From Yamagishiella unicocca (taxonomy: Eukaryota; Chlorophyta; Chlorophyceae; Chlamydomonadales; Volvocaceae), in contig BDSL01000010.1 of the NCBI GenBank assembly GCA_003116995.1, forward strand, positions 372,001 through 436,000: a stretch of 64,000 nt of DNA. Direction: 5' to 3'. The notes under the pieces are model-generated. The model was not told the DNA's origin. It made no database searches and saw nothing but the letters and a program-made list of their open reading frames with translations. Positions 33,771 to 45,544 of the stretch are shown piece by piece. How positions within the stretch are numbered: position 1 is the first letter of the stretch; each line of letters starts with the position of its first letter. Position numbers and translations under genes: made by a program.

Positions 33771-35692
33771 TTCAGTAATGCCTGCTGCTGGTCGTGCTTG
33801 CTGCTGCTCAGCGTGCGAAACGCGTGCGCTGGTTCTAGTAAATCTCCAATGCACGCTAGGCCCCTCTTGAACATTTGTAAACAATAATGAAGGGATCGAG
33901 GCGCAGGATGTCGCGTTGTGCAATTGACCAGCGCCTTGTTGGGCCGGTTCCCATTCGCGCCGAATCGCATAATTATCGCATTACTTCCAGCCGGCTGCGC
34001 GTGAGCTTGCCTTGCCTAGACGCGTCCTGCTACGGGTCTGCCAGCGTAATCGTAGCGAGGTGAGATCCATAGCATGCGGGCTTGCTGCAGGTGGTAGAGG
34101 CAGCGACAGAGGCAGGTGGTAGAGGCAGCGACCGAGGCAGCGAAATTGGCCAACCGCGGCGACGCGCTCGTATCGCCGCGAGTGTCACATAAAGCATAGC
34201 CAAGCAATGCAGTGGCCAAGACATCCAACGCCAATAGGAACTCAGCAACGTACCCTGGAAAACTTCCAAGCAAGGACCACCTGGCCCAGACGCACTGAGA
34301 CGCACTGAACCCGAGCAACCCTAGCTCCGAAGCCAGTACGTTCAGACATCGAGTACAGCAGAAGACCAAGGTTTTCGTTATTACAATTGGAAACCGATAC
34401 GTTCAGGTGTTATGGATGAAGATAGGTAGGGCCCGCGCGGTTTCTTTTGGCCCACTACTTTTCCAAACACCATCTGGCACGCGCAACCGGCCGCTGCAGC
34501 CGGCAGCGCAACCGGCATGCCGCAGTGTTCCATCTTCGTCCGCTCGATCCTGATCCGTCGTCCTTTATTCCGTTGAGGCAGCTATTATGCGTTCGCAATG
34601 CGTTGATCGCTCACCAGCGCTCACCACGTGCTTCAGCACCACGCATGCAGCAGTTCCTGCGTGCGCGCGTGGCAGCAACAAGGGTATATGCTTCATAATT
34701 ACTACGATCAATCGCCGTAACGCATTGATCGGACGGACTGTTGCTGCAAGTATGAAGGATCCTGTACATGGCACACATGGCACAGCATGGCACTAGGTGG
34801 CATTTGTCAGCATTTGCAGGATTCCCGGCGGAAGGGGGTGTCGCGGAAGGCATGCATGGCATTTGGACGCGCTTTCAGCTTTTATTTCATGAGTAGCGGC
34901 TGCCCGTCGAGCCCTTCGATTTTGTAGCCGCTAGCTCTGGCTTACTTGCGACCTTCAGACCTGTTCAGACTCCGGTTAGGATCAAGGATCCGCCTACCTG
35001 TACGGCACAGCTTATTACTTGCTTGCACGCCTTTAGCGAACTGTAACAGTTCATACTATAGCGTGAGTGCCCGGCTCCTACTTGGCCCTTAATCGTCGTT
35101 TACAAATTAGCACGCGGCGCAATCACACATCCCACGTATTCGCAGGTAGAGGTGAGGTGTGGGTTGCAAAACATGGCGTGCACAGACGGCAGCACACGCA
35201 GCCCCGAAACCACAAAACGTAGCTCCACACTGCCAGCTGCGACCTGCAGCAGCTTCCAGGCACATCAACCATGCCCTGCCTCCTCCTCTTCTCCTTCTTT
35301 CAGCCACCGCGATGACCGACCGACCGCACCTTCCGTCATCATCCCCACACCGTCTGGCGACCCGGGCGGGGCACATGCGGGCATGACGCGGATTTGTTGC
35401 GGCCCTTGCCGCGGTGCGCTCCATGCTCGCGCCCCTTCCATTCACTCACTCACTCACTCACTCACTCGCTCGCTCACTCATAACTATTCGCCAACTCGCT
35501 CATTGGCAACACAAACAGGTTGAGTTCGTTCGGTTCGGGTAAACGTTCCCTCCGCCTCCTTCCAGGAAGTCCTTCCACTGAGGACGGGGCCCCACCGCTG
35601 CGCGCGCGCGCGGCGCGGAGCGCACAGATGCGCGCCGCACGCTGCGCGTGCCGCGCGTGAGCCGCTCCCGGAACAGACCTGGTGGCGTTGCC
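33482..35692. other. Intergenic region between EGF copy B and DRC1
   Basis: About 2.2 kb with no firm gene. The first 290 bases still match the 3' flank of copy A. A 117-codon minus-strand frame at 34369-34016 has hydrophobic stretches (PGYVAEFLLALDVLATALLG) but no recognisable family. Around 35440-35480 there is a (cact/ctcg)n microsatellite. A TGTAA signal for DRC1 on the minus strand may be at about 35099-35103. Confidence 0.45.
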
Positions 35693-38600
35693 CTAGATGA
35701 CCTGTGTGGGGGGGATCTGCAGCTCATCGTTGATACGTGACGACAAGTACTGGTTGAGCAGGGCGCGCAGCTCGTTGTTCTGGTGCTGCAGGCTCTCCAC
35801 ATCGCGCAGGCTGCCGGAACGGTCCTGCAGGCACGGCGGTTGGTCGGTTGGTTGGCGAGGTCGTTGGGAATGGGCTTCGCGGGAGACCAAGCCATCTCGC
35901 GTCCCTCCTCTCTCCTCCTCCCTGGCCCCTCCCATCTCCTCTCCGCGTCGTCCTACGCCCAGTACCCCCACCAAGAACCAACCCTCAAGCGCTCGTCCAC
36001 TTCCGCCTCCCCCCCTCCACTTCGGGTTCCACCTCCTCCCCTTTCCCTCCCCTGGCCCCCCCCCACCTGCAGCAGCGCGAGGTACTTCTCCAGCTGCTTC
36101 TCCAGCGCCGCCCACACGCGAGTGCCCTTGTCGCTGATCACGTGGGTCATCCGAGCCCAGAACTCATGCTCCCGCTCAGCAGCCCGGCGCAGCAACCCCT
36201 GCACCCGCAGCGGCCCGCTGATATTGCCGCCGCCGGTGTGGCTGGGGCCCGTGCCGTACACCTCCACGAAGGCCTTGAGACGCCGTACGGCGTCGTCCGG
36301 GTGGACGAGCACTGGGGGCCCGCGCTCACCCTTCTCATCTGGGGGGTTCCGGAGCCGGGCGAAGGGTTGGTTTCGGTCACGGACAGGAACCGAATACTCC
36401 GTACACAAAAGCAACGCCTGCGCAGTCCGGTTTGCAGCGCCTCCAAGGCGCCCCTTCTCCCCCCTCCTGGCTACGGCCCCCATTTTCGCGCGCTACCGAA
36501 CCTCCTACAACCGCCACCGCCTCCCCTACCCCCAGGATGCATCAACCCGGCTGGCCGGGGGATGTCGGGCAATACGCACGGGAGCCCGCCACCAAAGCCA
36601 GCGTGTGCCGTACTCACCCACAATACGGGCCGCCGGCACACCCATGCCCTTGGCTCGCATCTCCACGTTCGAGTCGGCAGACAGCGCGTCCAGGAGCGAG
36701 TCGAAGGAGGAGCCGTCGGTGATGCCCAGGGCGCGCAGGATGGCCTCAGACTTCACAAGGCCCTGCTCGTCCTGTAGGGCATTCGGTACGGCAGGAGGGG
36801 GCGGCGCGCGTGGGGCGAGAGGCAGTGGGGGAGGTCATGTGTGTGTGTGTGTGTGTGTCAGAGACGCAGGACGGTGAGGTGACAGAGGAGTGCCAGCCCT
36901 TGGCGCACAAGCATATAGCCCCGAAACCAGGGGGGCCCCAGGCTCGACTCGCCCCGGCTCCCGGAGCTCCCGGAGCTCCCATCCCGCTGCACCCTCCCCT
37001 AGCGCCTAGCGCTTAGCTGCTAGCTGCCTGGCCGGCCGCTTACCTTTGGCAGCCGTTCAATCATGCTGCGCGCCTTGGCGTCCAGCAGGAAGCCCGCCTC
37101 GTCGCACAGCAGCCCCAGGGCGCCCCAGTTGCGGCCGTCCCGCAGGCGCTCCGAAACCTGGTGGACAGGCGGCGGGCAGGTGTGTGCCGAGGAGCGCAGA
37201 ACCAACCGTCAGGCAATGTGCGGAGTCATGGGCACTGCCGTGCCCAAGCGGTCTGCAACACACACACACGTACGCACACACGCACATACACGCACCTCCG
37301 TGCTAGCCCAGACACCTGAGCCCTTCCCCTCCCGCCCCCCTCCCTCCCCCCCCTCCCTCCCTCCCTCCCTCCCCCGCTCCCTCCTTCCCCCACTCCCTCC
37401 CTCCCTCTCCCCGTATGTAAGAAAACGGTTCCCTACTCAGCTTCCTCCTACACGGGCTTTCCACGCAACCCTCCCTCCACACGCCCCAGGACGCACCTCC
37501 TGCTCCCGGGCCCTGGCCGCGGCGTCCTCGTCCTGCTCCTCCTCTCCATTGCCTCCGGGCCCACCGCTGCCGTCCCCTGCGCCCGACGAGTGCACCGGGG
37601 TGAAGACCGCATCATCCGGGGGGCGCCACTCCCAGCCCAGCTGCTGCTCGTGGAGCACTTTGTCGGCCTGGGAGGGTTACAATAAAAGAACCGGTAACGC
37701 GACTGGGGAAATGTAGTGGGTGCATAGCCTTCGGTCTGGGAAGGGGCGAGTAGACCCGGTTACACCGACGTAGGAAACGGAGGGCAAAAAGAAGCTATCG
37801 GCCTGGGGGGAGAGGGGGTTCAGGGTTGTCGAATGGAGGCAGTCCTCCTCGCTGCTGCTGCCGCGGTGGTGCTTGTGGTTGTCGCGGGAGTTGTGGTGGT
37901 GGGGTGCTGGTGGTGGTGGTGGTGGTGGGGTGATGTTGGTGGTGGTGGGGTGCTGGTGGTGGTGGTGGTGGGGTGCTGGTGGTGGTGGTGGGGTGCTGGT
38001 GGTGGTGGTGGTGGGGTGCTGGTGGTGGGGTGCTGGTGGTGGTGGTAGTGGTGGTGGTGGTGGTGGTGGTGGTAGTGGTGGTGGTGGTAGTGGTAGTGGT
38101 GGTGGTGGTGGTGGTGGTGGTGGTGGGGGGGTGCTGGTGGTGGTGGTGGGGTGCTGGTGGTGGTGGTGGGGTGCTGGTGGTGGTGGTGGGGTGATGTCGG
38201 TGGTGAGGTTGGGGTTCCGATGCAGAGGGAAGGGGCAGCAGCGCCGAGTCGGGTGCAGCGACGGGCCAGGCAGGCGGCGCCTAGCGGGCGGCTGTGTGTT
38301 TGCCGCACCCCGGCAAGTGTCCCCCTCTCCGGCCGCCGCCCCACCTGGAGCAGCTGCCGTACTAGCGCCGCGACGTCGCTCTCCTTCATGCCCCAGACCT
38401 GCGAGGGATGGGGCCGGGTGGGAGGTGGGTAGGGAGCGGGTAAGGCATCCATCGGTGGGCCCAGGCCCCGCGGGATGGAGTACCCCGTGGGAGGTACTCC
38501 ATTCGCAGCTGCCAGCTTCGCGGCATAGTCGCAACCTGCGCGCCGTCCCCAACATTGATGTCCCGCAGGGTGCCCTCGTACACGCGTTTTGCCTTGCAAC

Positions 38601-41600
38601 CCTCCAACTTCCCCTCCGCCCCTCAACCCCTGCCGCTGGTTGCGGGCACCAGCAGCCCTCTCCCCCTCTGCCCCTCTCCTCCTCACCTCCTTGTACTTCT
38701 TGGTGTCTACCAGCTCAAAGTGCCGGAACTTGCTCTGCAGGTCCTTAAACTGCTCCGTGATGCGCTTGTACTCGTCGGTCAGCCGCATGTTCTCGTCGCG
38801 GTAGCGCCGGTCCGTCTCGGCGTAGCGCTGCTTGAGGGAGGACAGGATGTCGCGCTGGCGGGAGAGCTTCTTCTTCTGGCTCTCGATGGTGGTGCTGTTC
38901 TCCTTCTCGCGCTCCTGCGGGGGAGGGGTGGAGGGGTGGAGAGGTAAAGGGGTGGAGAGGTAAAGGGGTGGAGAGGTAAAGGGGCGGTTTGGAATGGGAG
39001 TGAGAGGGCGCAGTTGATGGATTGGAGTGGGGGAGGCGCGGAGACCCAACTTCGCCACGCGCAGCTCGCCGTCGGCACCTCCTCCCCGCGCAAGCACATA
39101 CCCGACCCGGCCCCCTCCCTTCCCTCCTCCTCCCTTCCCTCCTCCCCTTCCTTCCACCCACCTTGAGCACCCGGTAGTTATACTCGAGCTTCTCCGTGTT
39201 GAGCTGGTAGGTGGCCCGCATGGCCTCCAGGTGCTGCTCCAAGTTCTGGATGTCGGTCTCGAGCCTGAGGGTGGGGGGAAGAGAAGGAGGAGGAGGAGGG
39301 GGAGCGGCAGGGGGGAGAGAGAGGAGGAAGGTGAGCGGCAGGGGAGGGGAAGGTGAGAAGCGGGTTCGGGTCTCAGGTGTGTGTTTTCCCCATTAAGCAC
39401 GGCCCCGTCCCCTGGGACTGAAAAGGGCCTCTCAAGGGCGCCGCAAATGCCCCCCCACCGGGGGATCCATCGCTTGAATCCCCCTTAACCACCCTTTTCC
39501 TCACTTGATTTTCAGGATGTGGTACTCCTCCGCGTCCATCTGTCGGTGCCCCTCCAGCTGCTGCTGGTAGTTCTCCACCGCTGCCAGGTAGCGGTCCATG
39601 AAGTCCTGCTCCAGGCGGGAGCGCCGGTCGAACAGCTCCTGCATCTCGCGACGGTTGGACTCCAGGAGGTCGGACCGCTCCTGGGAGGGGAGTAATATGC
39701 AGTCGGGGGGAAGGAGGTCGCGACAAGACGAGGTTGCTGCGTTGTTGCTGTTTGTGTCTGGGGGCGGCAAGGAAACTCGTGCGGGCACCCAGCCCCTCCA
39801 GCAGGTGGTCCCGGCAGGTAGCTCCCATCCTACCGACCGACCGACCTACGAGGTTTCCGCTCATACCCTCCTTTCCTCCCTCCCAACTGACCCGTGCCTG
39901 CCCTCACTGACCCCCCCCAGAGGATGTATCCGCCTTTCCTTCTATGTCGTGTACATGACGGGGTTTCCTCTCCCCCCCTTGAGTGCCCCCCCCCCACCTG
40001 CAGGAACGCGTTCTCTATCTCGTCCAGCTCCTCCTTGAAGGCGTTTTGCATCTCAACGAACTGCCGGCTCATGTACTGCAGCAGCGTGTCGATGTCCTCG
40101 GCCTGGTGGGGGGGCGGACGGGGTGAAAAGGCTCTAGGGTTTCAGGGGTCTTGGGGGGGAAGAGAATTACCGGTGAGTCGACACAGCAGGCAGGTTTTAA
40201 GGGCCGCGGGGGGAAGTCGCGGGGTCGGATCACGGGGCAGGGTTCGAGGAAGACCCGTGGATGCCCGAAAAAACCGTTTAGAACAGACGTTTTGAGATGC
40301 ATGCTGGAGAACTGGGTTGGGCGCGCCAAGTGGCGCCAGCGGTCCACTTATCTGTTAGAGGCTTCGTCATGAGATGCAGCAGGCAAAAGGCAGCGACCCT
40401 CGCCCGCCCGCCTCGTCCCTTTCGGCATCCATCGAATGGGTTCCTCCGCACCCGATCTGCCCACTACTACCACTACTACCACCTCGCCGTCTAAAACCCC
40501 GACCCCGACCCCGACCCCGACCCCGCGCCCCGCCCCCTTCCTCTCTCTCTCTCCCACCTGTCTCTTGAGGGTCTTTACGAACTCGTCGTCCTTCTTCTTG
40601 AGCTCCGACCGCACCTCGCCGATGAGTTTGTCCTTGGAGGCGATGATCCGTTCGCATGCCTGGCGCTGGGACTCGATCTCAGTGTACAGGTCCTGGAGCG
40701 GGTGGAGGTGGAAGAGGGGGAGGGCGGGAGCGGGGGAGAGATTAAGACGGCGGTGCGATCATAGACGGGAGAAGAGGCATTGGGGAGATGAGCGCGCCCG
40801 GTGGTAGGGCCCACCCGGGCATCCAGCTCACGCATCCTTTGCGCGCAAACGCCAGTAAGGGAAATTCTGTGAGCCAAACTAGCCAAATCAGTTCTGTGAG
40901 CCAAACTAGTTATGCGAGCCAAAATAGGCAAACTAATTATGTGAGCCAAACTAGTCAAACTAGTTATGTGAGCCAAACTAGTTTGCCCTAAGCCTGTGAG
41001 GGCTCGCTCCGGAGCCAGAACACCTTCCCCCCGCCGGACTGGGCGCTCCCTGGAGCGCGGCAGCACCGTGGCCTCCGATTCAGCACCGGGAAGGGAGAGC
41101 GCACCCCTGGAGCGCAAACGCCAGTCGGTGGCTGGCCGGTAGCTGCCAGAGATCCCCCAGTCCCCAGTCTCCACTGACTAACCAACTAACCAACCGGTCG
41201 CTAACCCCGTTCCACGTCGTGAATCCCCAAGTAATGGCGAGTGTTTAGGTGACAGCCACATCGAAGATGCCGAAGGACCCCTCCATCTGCCCCCTCCATC
41301 TGCCCCCCCCATCTGCCCCCTCCATCTGCCCCCTCCGCAAATCCCCAATACCGTATCCGCTTCCGCCAAGGCCCCTTCTTCCAGCTATCCGCGGTCCTGA
41401 CGCAACGAGCTGACCCTAACCCTCGACGCCTACCCCCCCACCATCTCCGGAAGAGCAACCGCACAGGCCCTGGCCATCCGCCCAGCCTTTCAGGCGCAGG
41501 CCCCCTCTGGGGCCCGAGTCGACACGATCCTCCGTCTATCCCTCTCTTACACCAACCCAACCCAACCGCGCCCCTGCCCCGTTCCAGTGCCGACCCAGAC

Positions 41601-42888
41601 CAGTAGGCCGCGACACGTCACCTTCCCCAACGCAGCTACGGAAACATATACACGCTGCTTTGGTGTTTGCGCTCCAGGGGGGCCCGCCCTCCCTTCCCGG
41701 TACTTTCCCAACGCAGCCATGGAAACATGTACACGCGGTTTTGGTGTTTTGCAGCGAACACGACTGCGCTTTCAGCCGAACACAACACCCTCGTGCCTCA
41801 TGCCGAAAGGTGTGCCCCCCCCCTCCTTGGCGCTCCATGTGCCCCCCCCCCGCACCCCCCGGGATCCGGCCCCAAAAGGCTGCATGCGGGTCAAACCCTC
41901 CCTCCATCTTCCCCCCTCCTCCCTACCGGCCACCCAGCCACCCGCTCCAATAACTGCGGGCCCAGCCACCCACCTGCGGCACCTCGATGGAGAACAGGTC
42001 AGCCCACCGCATGGCCACCGCCGCGTTCTGGCGGGCGCTCTGCTCCGCCTCCGCCAGCAGCTTGGAGCGCAAGTCCTGTGTGCGTGGAGGGACATGACGG
42101 ACGGGCGGGCGGGGGGGGGGAGGGAGAGAGGGAGGGAGGCAGGGAGGGAAAATTGTGGAGGGGAAAAGGCTGGGCGCGCGAGGGATGTGAGGGAGAGACG
42201 TCCTGGCAAATTCGCCGTGTGCTGTGTCCGTGAATATGGCTAAGGGCGCGTGTTCGAACCCAGGATGCAGCGGTGGAGAGGTCTGGGAGGTCGAAGGTGT
42301 GGTTTGCGTTTGGCAAGGGGACGGTGCAAGGAAGGAAGCCGCAGGGGCGGGGGCGTGTTTGGGAGGCTGGGCTCCTGGGCCCCCGCCTTCGCCAGCCCCT
42401 TCGCGGCGCTGCTCCCATAATTCCTAGCACCGAGGGACCTGACGTACACGCACCCACCTGGCGGGTCTGCTCCTCCTGGATGCGGTGCTGGTTTTCGCGG
42501 TCGTCGCCGGCCACGCGCACGGACGTGACATCCTGGTCCGTGCGGTATTTGACGCGCATCAGGCGCCGTTTGCTCTCAATAATCTGCTGCTTTCCCTTCC
42601 CAATCTCCTCCTTCTTTTCTCCCTCCTTGCCGCCTGCAGACCGGGCGACCCGGATAGGGTTGGCAAGGGCCCACATGGCTGATACGTGGGCCAGGCATTT
42701 CGCTCGGCTGTCTTACCGCCATGATCCCCTTCGCGAAGCGCTGCTAGACGCTCCTGGATGCGCTTGCGCCTCGCGAGGATGCGCGCCTCCCTGCATCGAC
42801 AGAGGATGCGTGTTGGGCCGCTGCCACTACACAACGCAAGACGTGCGCGTATGCGCTACCTTTCCGATTGAGCCTGAAGCTCGTCCAT
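35693..42888 (-). CDS. DRC1: Dynein regulatory complex subunit 1 (DRC1; PF3 orthologue)
   Basis: Coiled-coil core subunit of the nexin-dynein regulatory complex, which links doublet microtubules and controls dynein in motile cilia. Fifteen exons: 42888-42860, 42790-42717, 42633-42458, 42075-41974, 40692-40558, 40102-39998, 39680-39505, 39264-39162, 38914-38687, 38398-38345, 37667-37497, 37157-37044, 36771-36618, 36338-36067 and 35824-35693. All are in phase: 674 aa (human 740). Blocks collinear with animal DRC1 include REARILARRKRIQERL, IASKDKLIGEVRSELKKKDD, SDLLESNRREMQELFDRR, YQLNTEKLEYNYRVLK, LTDEYKRITEQFKDLQSKFR, the LLCDEAGFLLDAKARSM segment, VLVHPDDAVRRLKAFVEVYG and the C-terminal LNQYLSSRINDELQIPPTQV. 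An upstream in-frame stop supports the ATG. It is divergent from the ubiquitin-like gene. Confidence 0.95.
36838..36859. repeat. (gt)n microsatellite
   Basis: A run of about nine gt dinucleotides in a DRC1 intron (between exons 12 and 13). Confidence 0.95.
37893..38210. repeat. Roughly 320-bp (ggt)n / (ggtgctggt)n satellite
   Basis: A DRC1 intron (between exons 10 and 11) contains some 320 bases of ggtggtggt triplets broken by ggggtgctggt and ggtagt variants. The C-rich strand is the one transcribed as sense RNA. It is by far the longest simple repeat in the window and gives artefactual Trp/Gly/Val and His/Thr/Pro frames. Confidence 0.97.
40243..40316 (+). repeat. Dispersed ~75-bp intronic repeat, copy 4
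   Basis: In DRC1 intron 5, opposite in orientation to the host transcript. It contains gttcgaggaagacccgtgg and gatgcatgctggagaactgg, like copies 2 and 3. Confidence 0.85.
40868..40985. repeat. Short interrupted tandem repeat gagccaaactag
   Basis: The word gagccaaacta or gagccaaaata occurs six or seven times within about 120 bases in DRC1 intron 4, with agttatgt and agtcaa spacers. Confidence 0.85.
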
Positions 42889-43181
42889 GATGGATGCCTC
42901 CTAAGGGAGCGGACGCCGCGGTAAAGTCAAGGAAAACATTTGGACAACGCGAAAGAGACGAGCACAGATATTGCACACTAGTAGTAAAAAGTCAGTTACA
43001 ATTTTTAGGATAGGTACTGATAAAATGAAACATTGCTCTGCTAAACATAAGTTACGAGAACGGCCGCAGGAACTTAGTCCACTTGCACGAACCCCGACTG
43101 CCGATATTCCTCTATTCCTAGCCAATAATCCAAGCCTAAACAGATAAATTACGGCTTTCATAATATTGATCGCTTGCAGCA
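42889..43181. promoter_or_regulatory. Bidirectional promoter candidate, DRC1 / ubiquitin-like gene
   Basis: Only 293 bp separate the two divergent start codons. The stretch is AT-rich against its GC-rich flanks, as expected for a shared promoter. No specific ciliary-gene element could be identified with confidence. Confidence 0.55.
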
Positions 43182-45544
43182 ATGCGTGTCCTTGTCAACT
43201 GCCCCTCTGGGGAGAGCCGCCTGTTTCAGATTGATGCCCAGGCAACAGTGCTAGAACTCAAACAAGCTCTCCAAGAAGCTGAAGGTGCGTTTTGGGTAGG
43301 TCGTGGTCTTCTGACGAACGCTGTCAGTCACACCTGGTAATCGGCCCCGCAGGGATACCCGTCAAGCAGCAGGTACTATGCTTCGCGGGCAATAACCTTA
43401 AAGATCATCTCAGCTTGGCGGACCACAATCTCGAAGCGTACACACTTTCTGACGAGGTGCGCGGGGAGGGGCCGCGGTGCGCGGCGCGGTTGCACCCAAG
43501 GGCCCACACGATCCGCTGGCCATGACGAAATCCCAGCAGGCCATCCCAACGGGCGGAACGTATCCCGCCCAACGGGGGCAACGCATCCCGCCCATGCGCC
43601 GGGCGCTAAGCCCGAGCCAGCTCCGCGGTTCCGGAGCCGACTCCCCGGAGTCCTCCCCCATTTCCCCCTCAGCCACCTCCTTCGGCTCCGCACCTCTTTC
43701 CCACCCGCAGGTCGTGCTCTACCTCTCCAAACGCCTTGCCGTACCCAAGCGCGTCTACCTGGCCGCCCGCAACAAGTTGTCGCAGCAGGCTGCTGAGCTG
43801 GTGGAGGCGGACACGCCCGTGGGCGGCCTTATGACGCTGCTGGAGTCCCGCGGCTTCGCGACGCCCTTCTCAGCCACCGCGTCCATAGTGGTGAAGCGGC
43901 AGGACGGTTCCACGGTGCCGATCGCCGTGGGGCTGGGGGAGGAGCTCCAGGCGATGGAGGACCGGGTGGCGGCGCAGGAGGTGCGGCCGGGCGGGGGTTG
44001 TATAAAAACCGTTTTACGCAACGCTGGGCGGGGGGGGCCGGGGCCGGAGGTAGCGAGGAGACGCGTGCCATTGTACGGAAGTCTAAAAGAGCCGGGGTGA
44101 GGGCGCACGTAGGAGCACCCAAGGCCGTGATGGGGTGCGGGGTGCGGCCCGTCATGGGGTGCGGCCCGGGCGCGGATGGGTCTGCGGCTTTTGCAATGTT
44201 TATTGAAGGCGCCAGGGGGGGGAAGGGCGGTGGCGCGGCGATGACTGGTCCCGGACAAGTAGGGTGTGCTGCGCGATGAGGGCAGCGGATAAGGGGAGGG
44301 ACGTGGAGCGGCTGGGTCGCACTCCTGGCCGCTCCTCGAACCGCGCCCTCGCTTATCTCACCTTGCACTGCGTCCCGCTCCCCCCCCCCGCCGCACCGCC
44401 CCAGGGAGTGACCCCCACCTGCTGCACCTTCCTACAAGCGCAGGACGGGAACATGCACGTGCAGGTGAGGCCCCGCCGCCCGCCTGCCGGCTCGCTTGCA
44501 TGCGCGCGTGTGCGGATGGAAGGCGAGGGAGGGCCGGGAGGGGTGGGGGAAGGGCGTGGGAGGGACGGGGAGGGCGTGGGAGGGACGGGGAGGGGCGCGG
44601 GAGGGGCGCGGGAGGGCCGGGGAGGGCCGGGGTGGGGCGTTGGGGCGCACCCCCATCGGCTGGAGCGCGGGGCCGACGAGGGCAGCGGGACAAACAGGCC
44701 CAGGGCAGCGGCTTAAAGGGAACACATGCAGCGCGTCGTCGTACGCATACGGCTACAGGCTTGGCACCGCACCAGCCCGGGTCAGGCACACGACCAGTAG
44801 CAGAGGCCACGCTGGCAGCGAAGACGGCCCCAGCAGTGGCCCTTCTTCCCCACCATTCCCCTCCACTCCCTGCCCACTATCCTGTCGTTTTCGTGTTATC
44901 GGTTTTCACGCCCCCCCCCCTCCCCTTCCCCCCAGTTGTACCCCAGCGCCTCCGCCTCCTCCGACACGTACCCGGTCTACAAGCGAAGCGCCGTCCAGCC
45001 CGAGATCCCGGTGAGTGCTGTCGTACATGTCGGGAGGGTGCGGACGGTGAGGGTCGTACGCACGTAAGCATCGGTTTGGGCTGATTAACAGCCCACAACC
45101 CACATCCATGAAGCATCATCTCGTCGTCGTCCGTGATCATTCGCCTGGCCGCGTGGATCGGCCGCACCGGCGCCTCGTACGTCGTATGACGTAACACACG
45201 CACACACCGGGCTGTGCGTCTCCAGCATTAGGCCGTGAACCCGGTATAGCGGTGGGATCAGGGCAGGGATTCTTCTGTTTTTCCTTCGCTTTGGTTTGGT
45301 CTTCACGGGGCTGGGCTGGGCGGAGCTGGGCCGGTGCGCGTTGGGTAGTGTCCTCTCGATCGGGCAGGGCGGCCGGGCTTTTGTCTGCTTTTCCGTTTCT
45401 GTTTCTCCCCATCTTTACATATAAGTCGGGCAGCAATGACGTCCCTACGCCTTCTTTGCTGCTTTTGCCGCGCAGAAGAAAGAAATGGAAGCGGGGGCAC
45501 AGCCGCTGCCCGAGCTGGTGAAGGAGCTGTGCGTGTTACCGTGA
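43182..45544 (+). CDS. Ubiquitin-like-domain protein of unknown function
   Basis: Six exons, 43182-43284, 43353-43456, 43711-43980, 44405-44464, 44936-45010 and 45476-45544, join in phase to give 226 aa. Residues 1 to about 78 form a ubiquitin-like fold: beta strands MRVLVNCPSGESRLFQID, helix TVLELKQALQEAEGIPVKQQ, then VLCFAGNNLKDHLSL and YTLSDEVVLYLSKR. There is no C-terminal Gly-Gly at the domain end, so it should act as an internal binding module, not a conjugated modifier. The remaining part (QQAAELVEADTPVGGLMTLL, VVKRQDGSTVPIAVGLGEEL, a TCC motif, and PLPELVKELCVLP at the end) is not recognised. The head-to-head arrangement with DRC1 may mean co-expression with ciliary genes, but nothing in the protein itself shows this. 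Confidence 0.75.

Noticed and set aside
34016..34369. 117-codon hydrophobic minus-strand frame as a membrane protein
   Set aside because: Possible membrane stretches, but no family resemblance, and the second half is a repeated ctgcctctacc stretch; not enough to call a gene.
37820..39400. Long minus-strand frame (526 codons) over the DRC1 middle region, with long His/Thr/Pro runs
   Set aside because: It reads through DRC1 exons and introns. The His/Thr/Pro part is the (ggt)n satellite, and the true exons are defined by DRC1 homology and splice sites.
40693..41973. A missing DRC1 exon between WADLFSIEVPQ and DLYTEIESQR
   Set aside because: The two exons align to human DRC1 without a gap at this point (spacing between Trp and the following helix is the same), and phases match directly.
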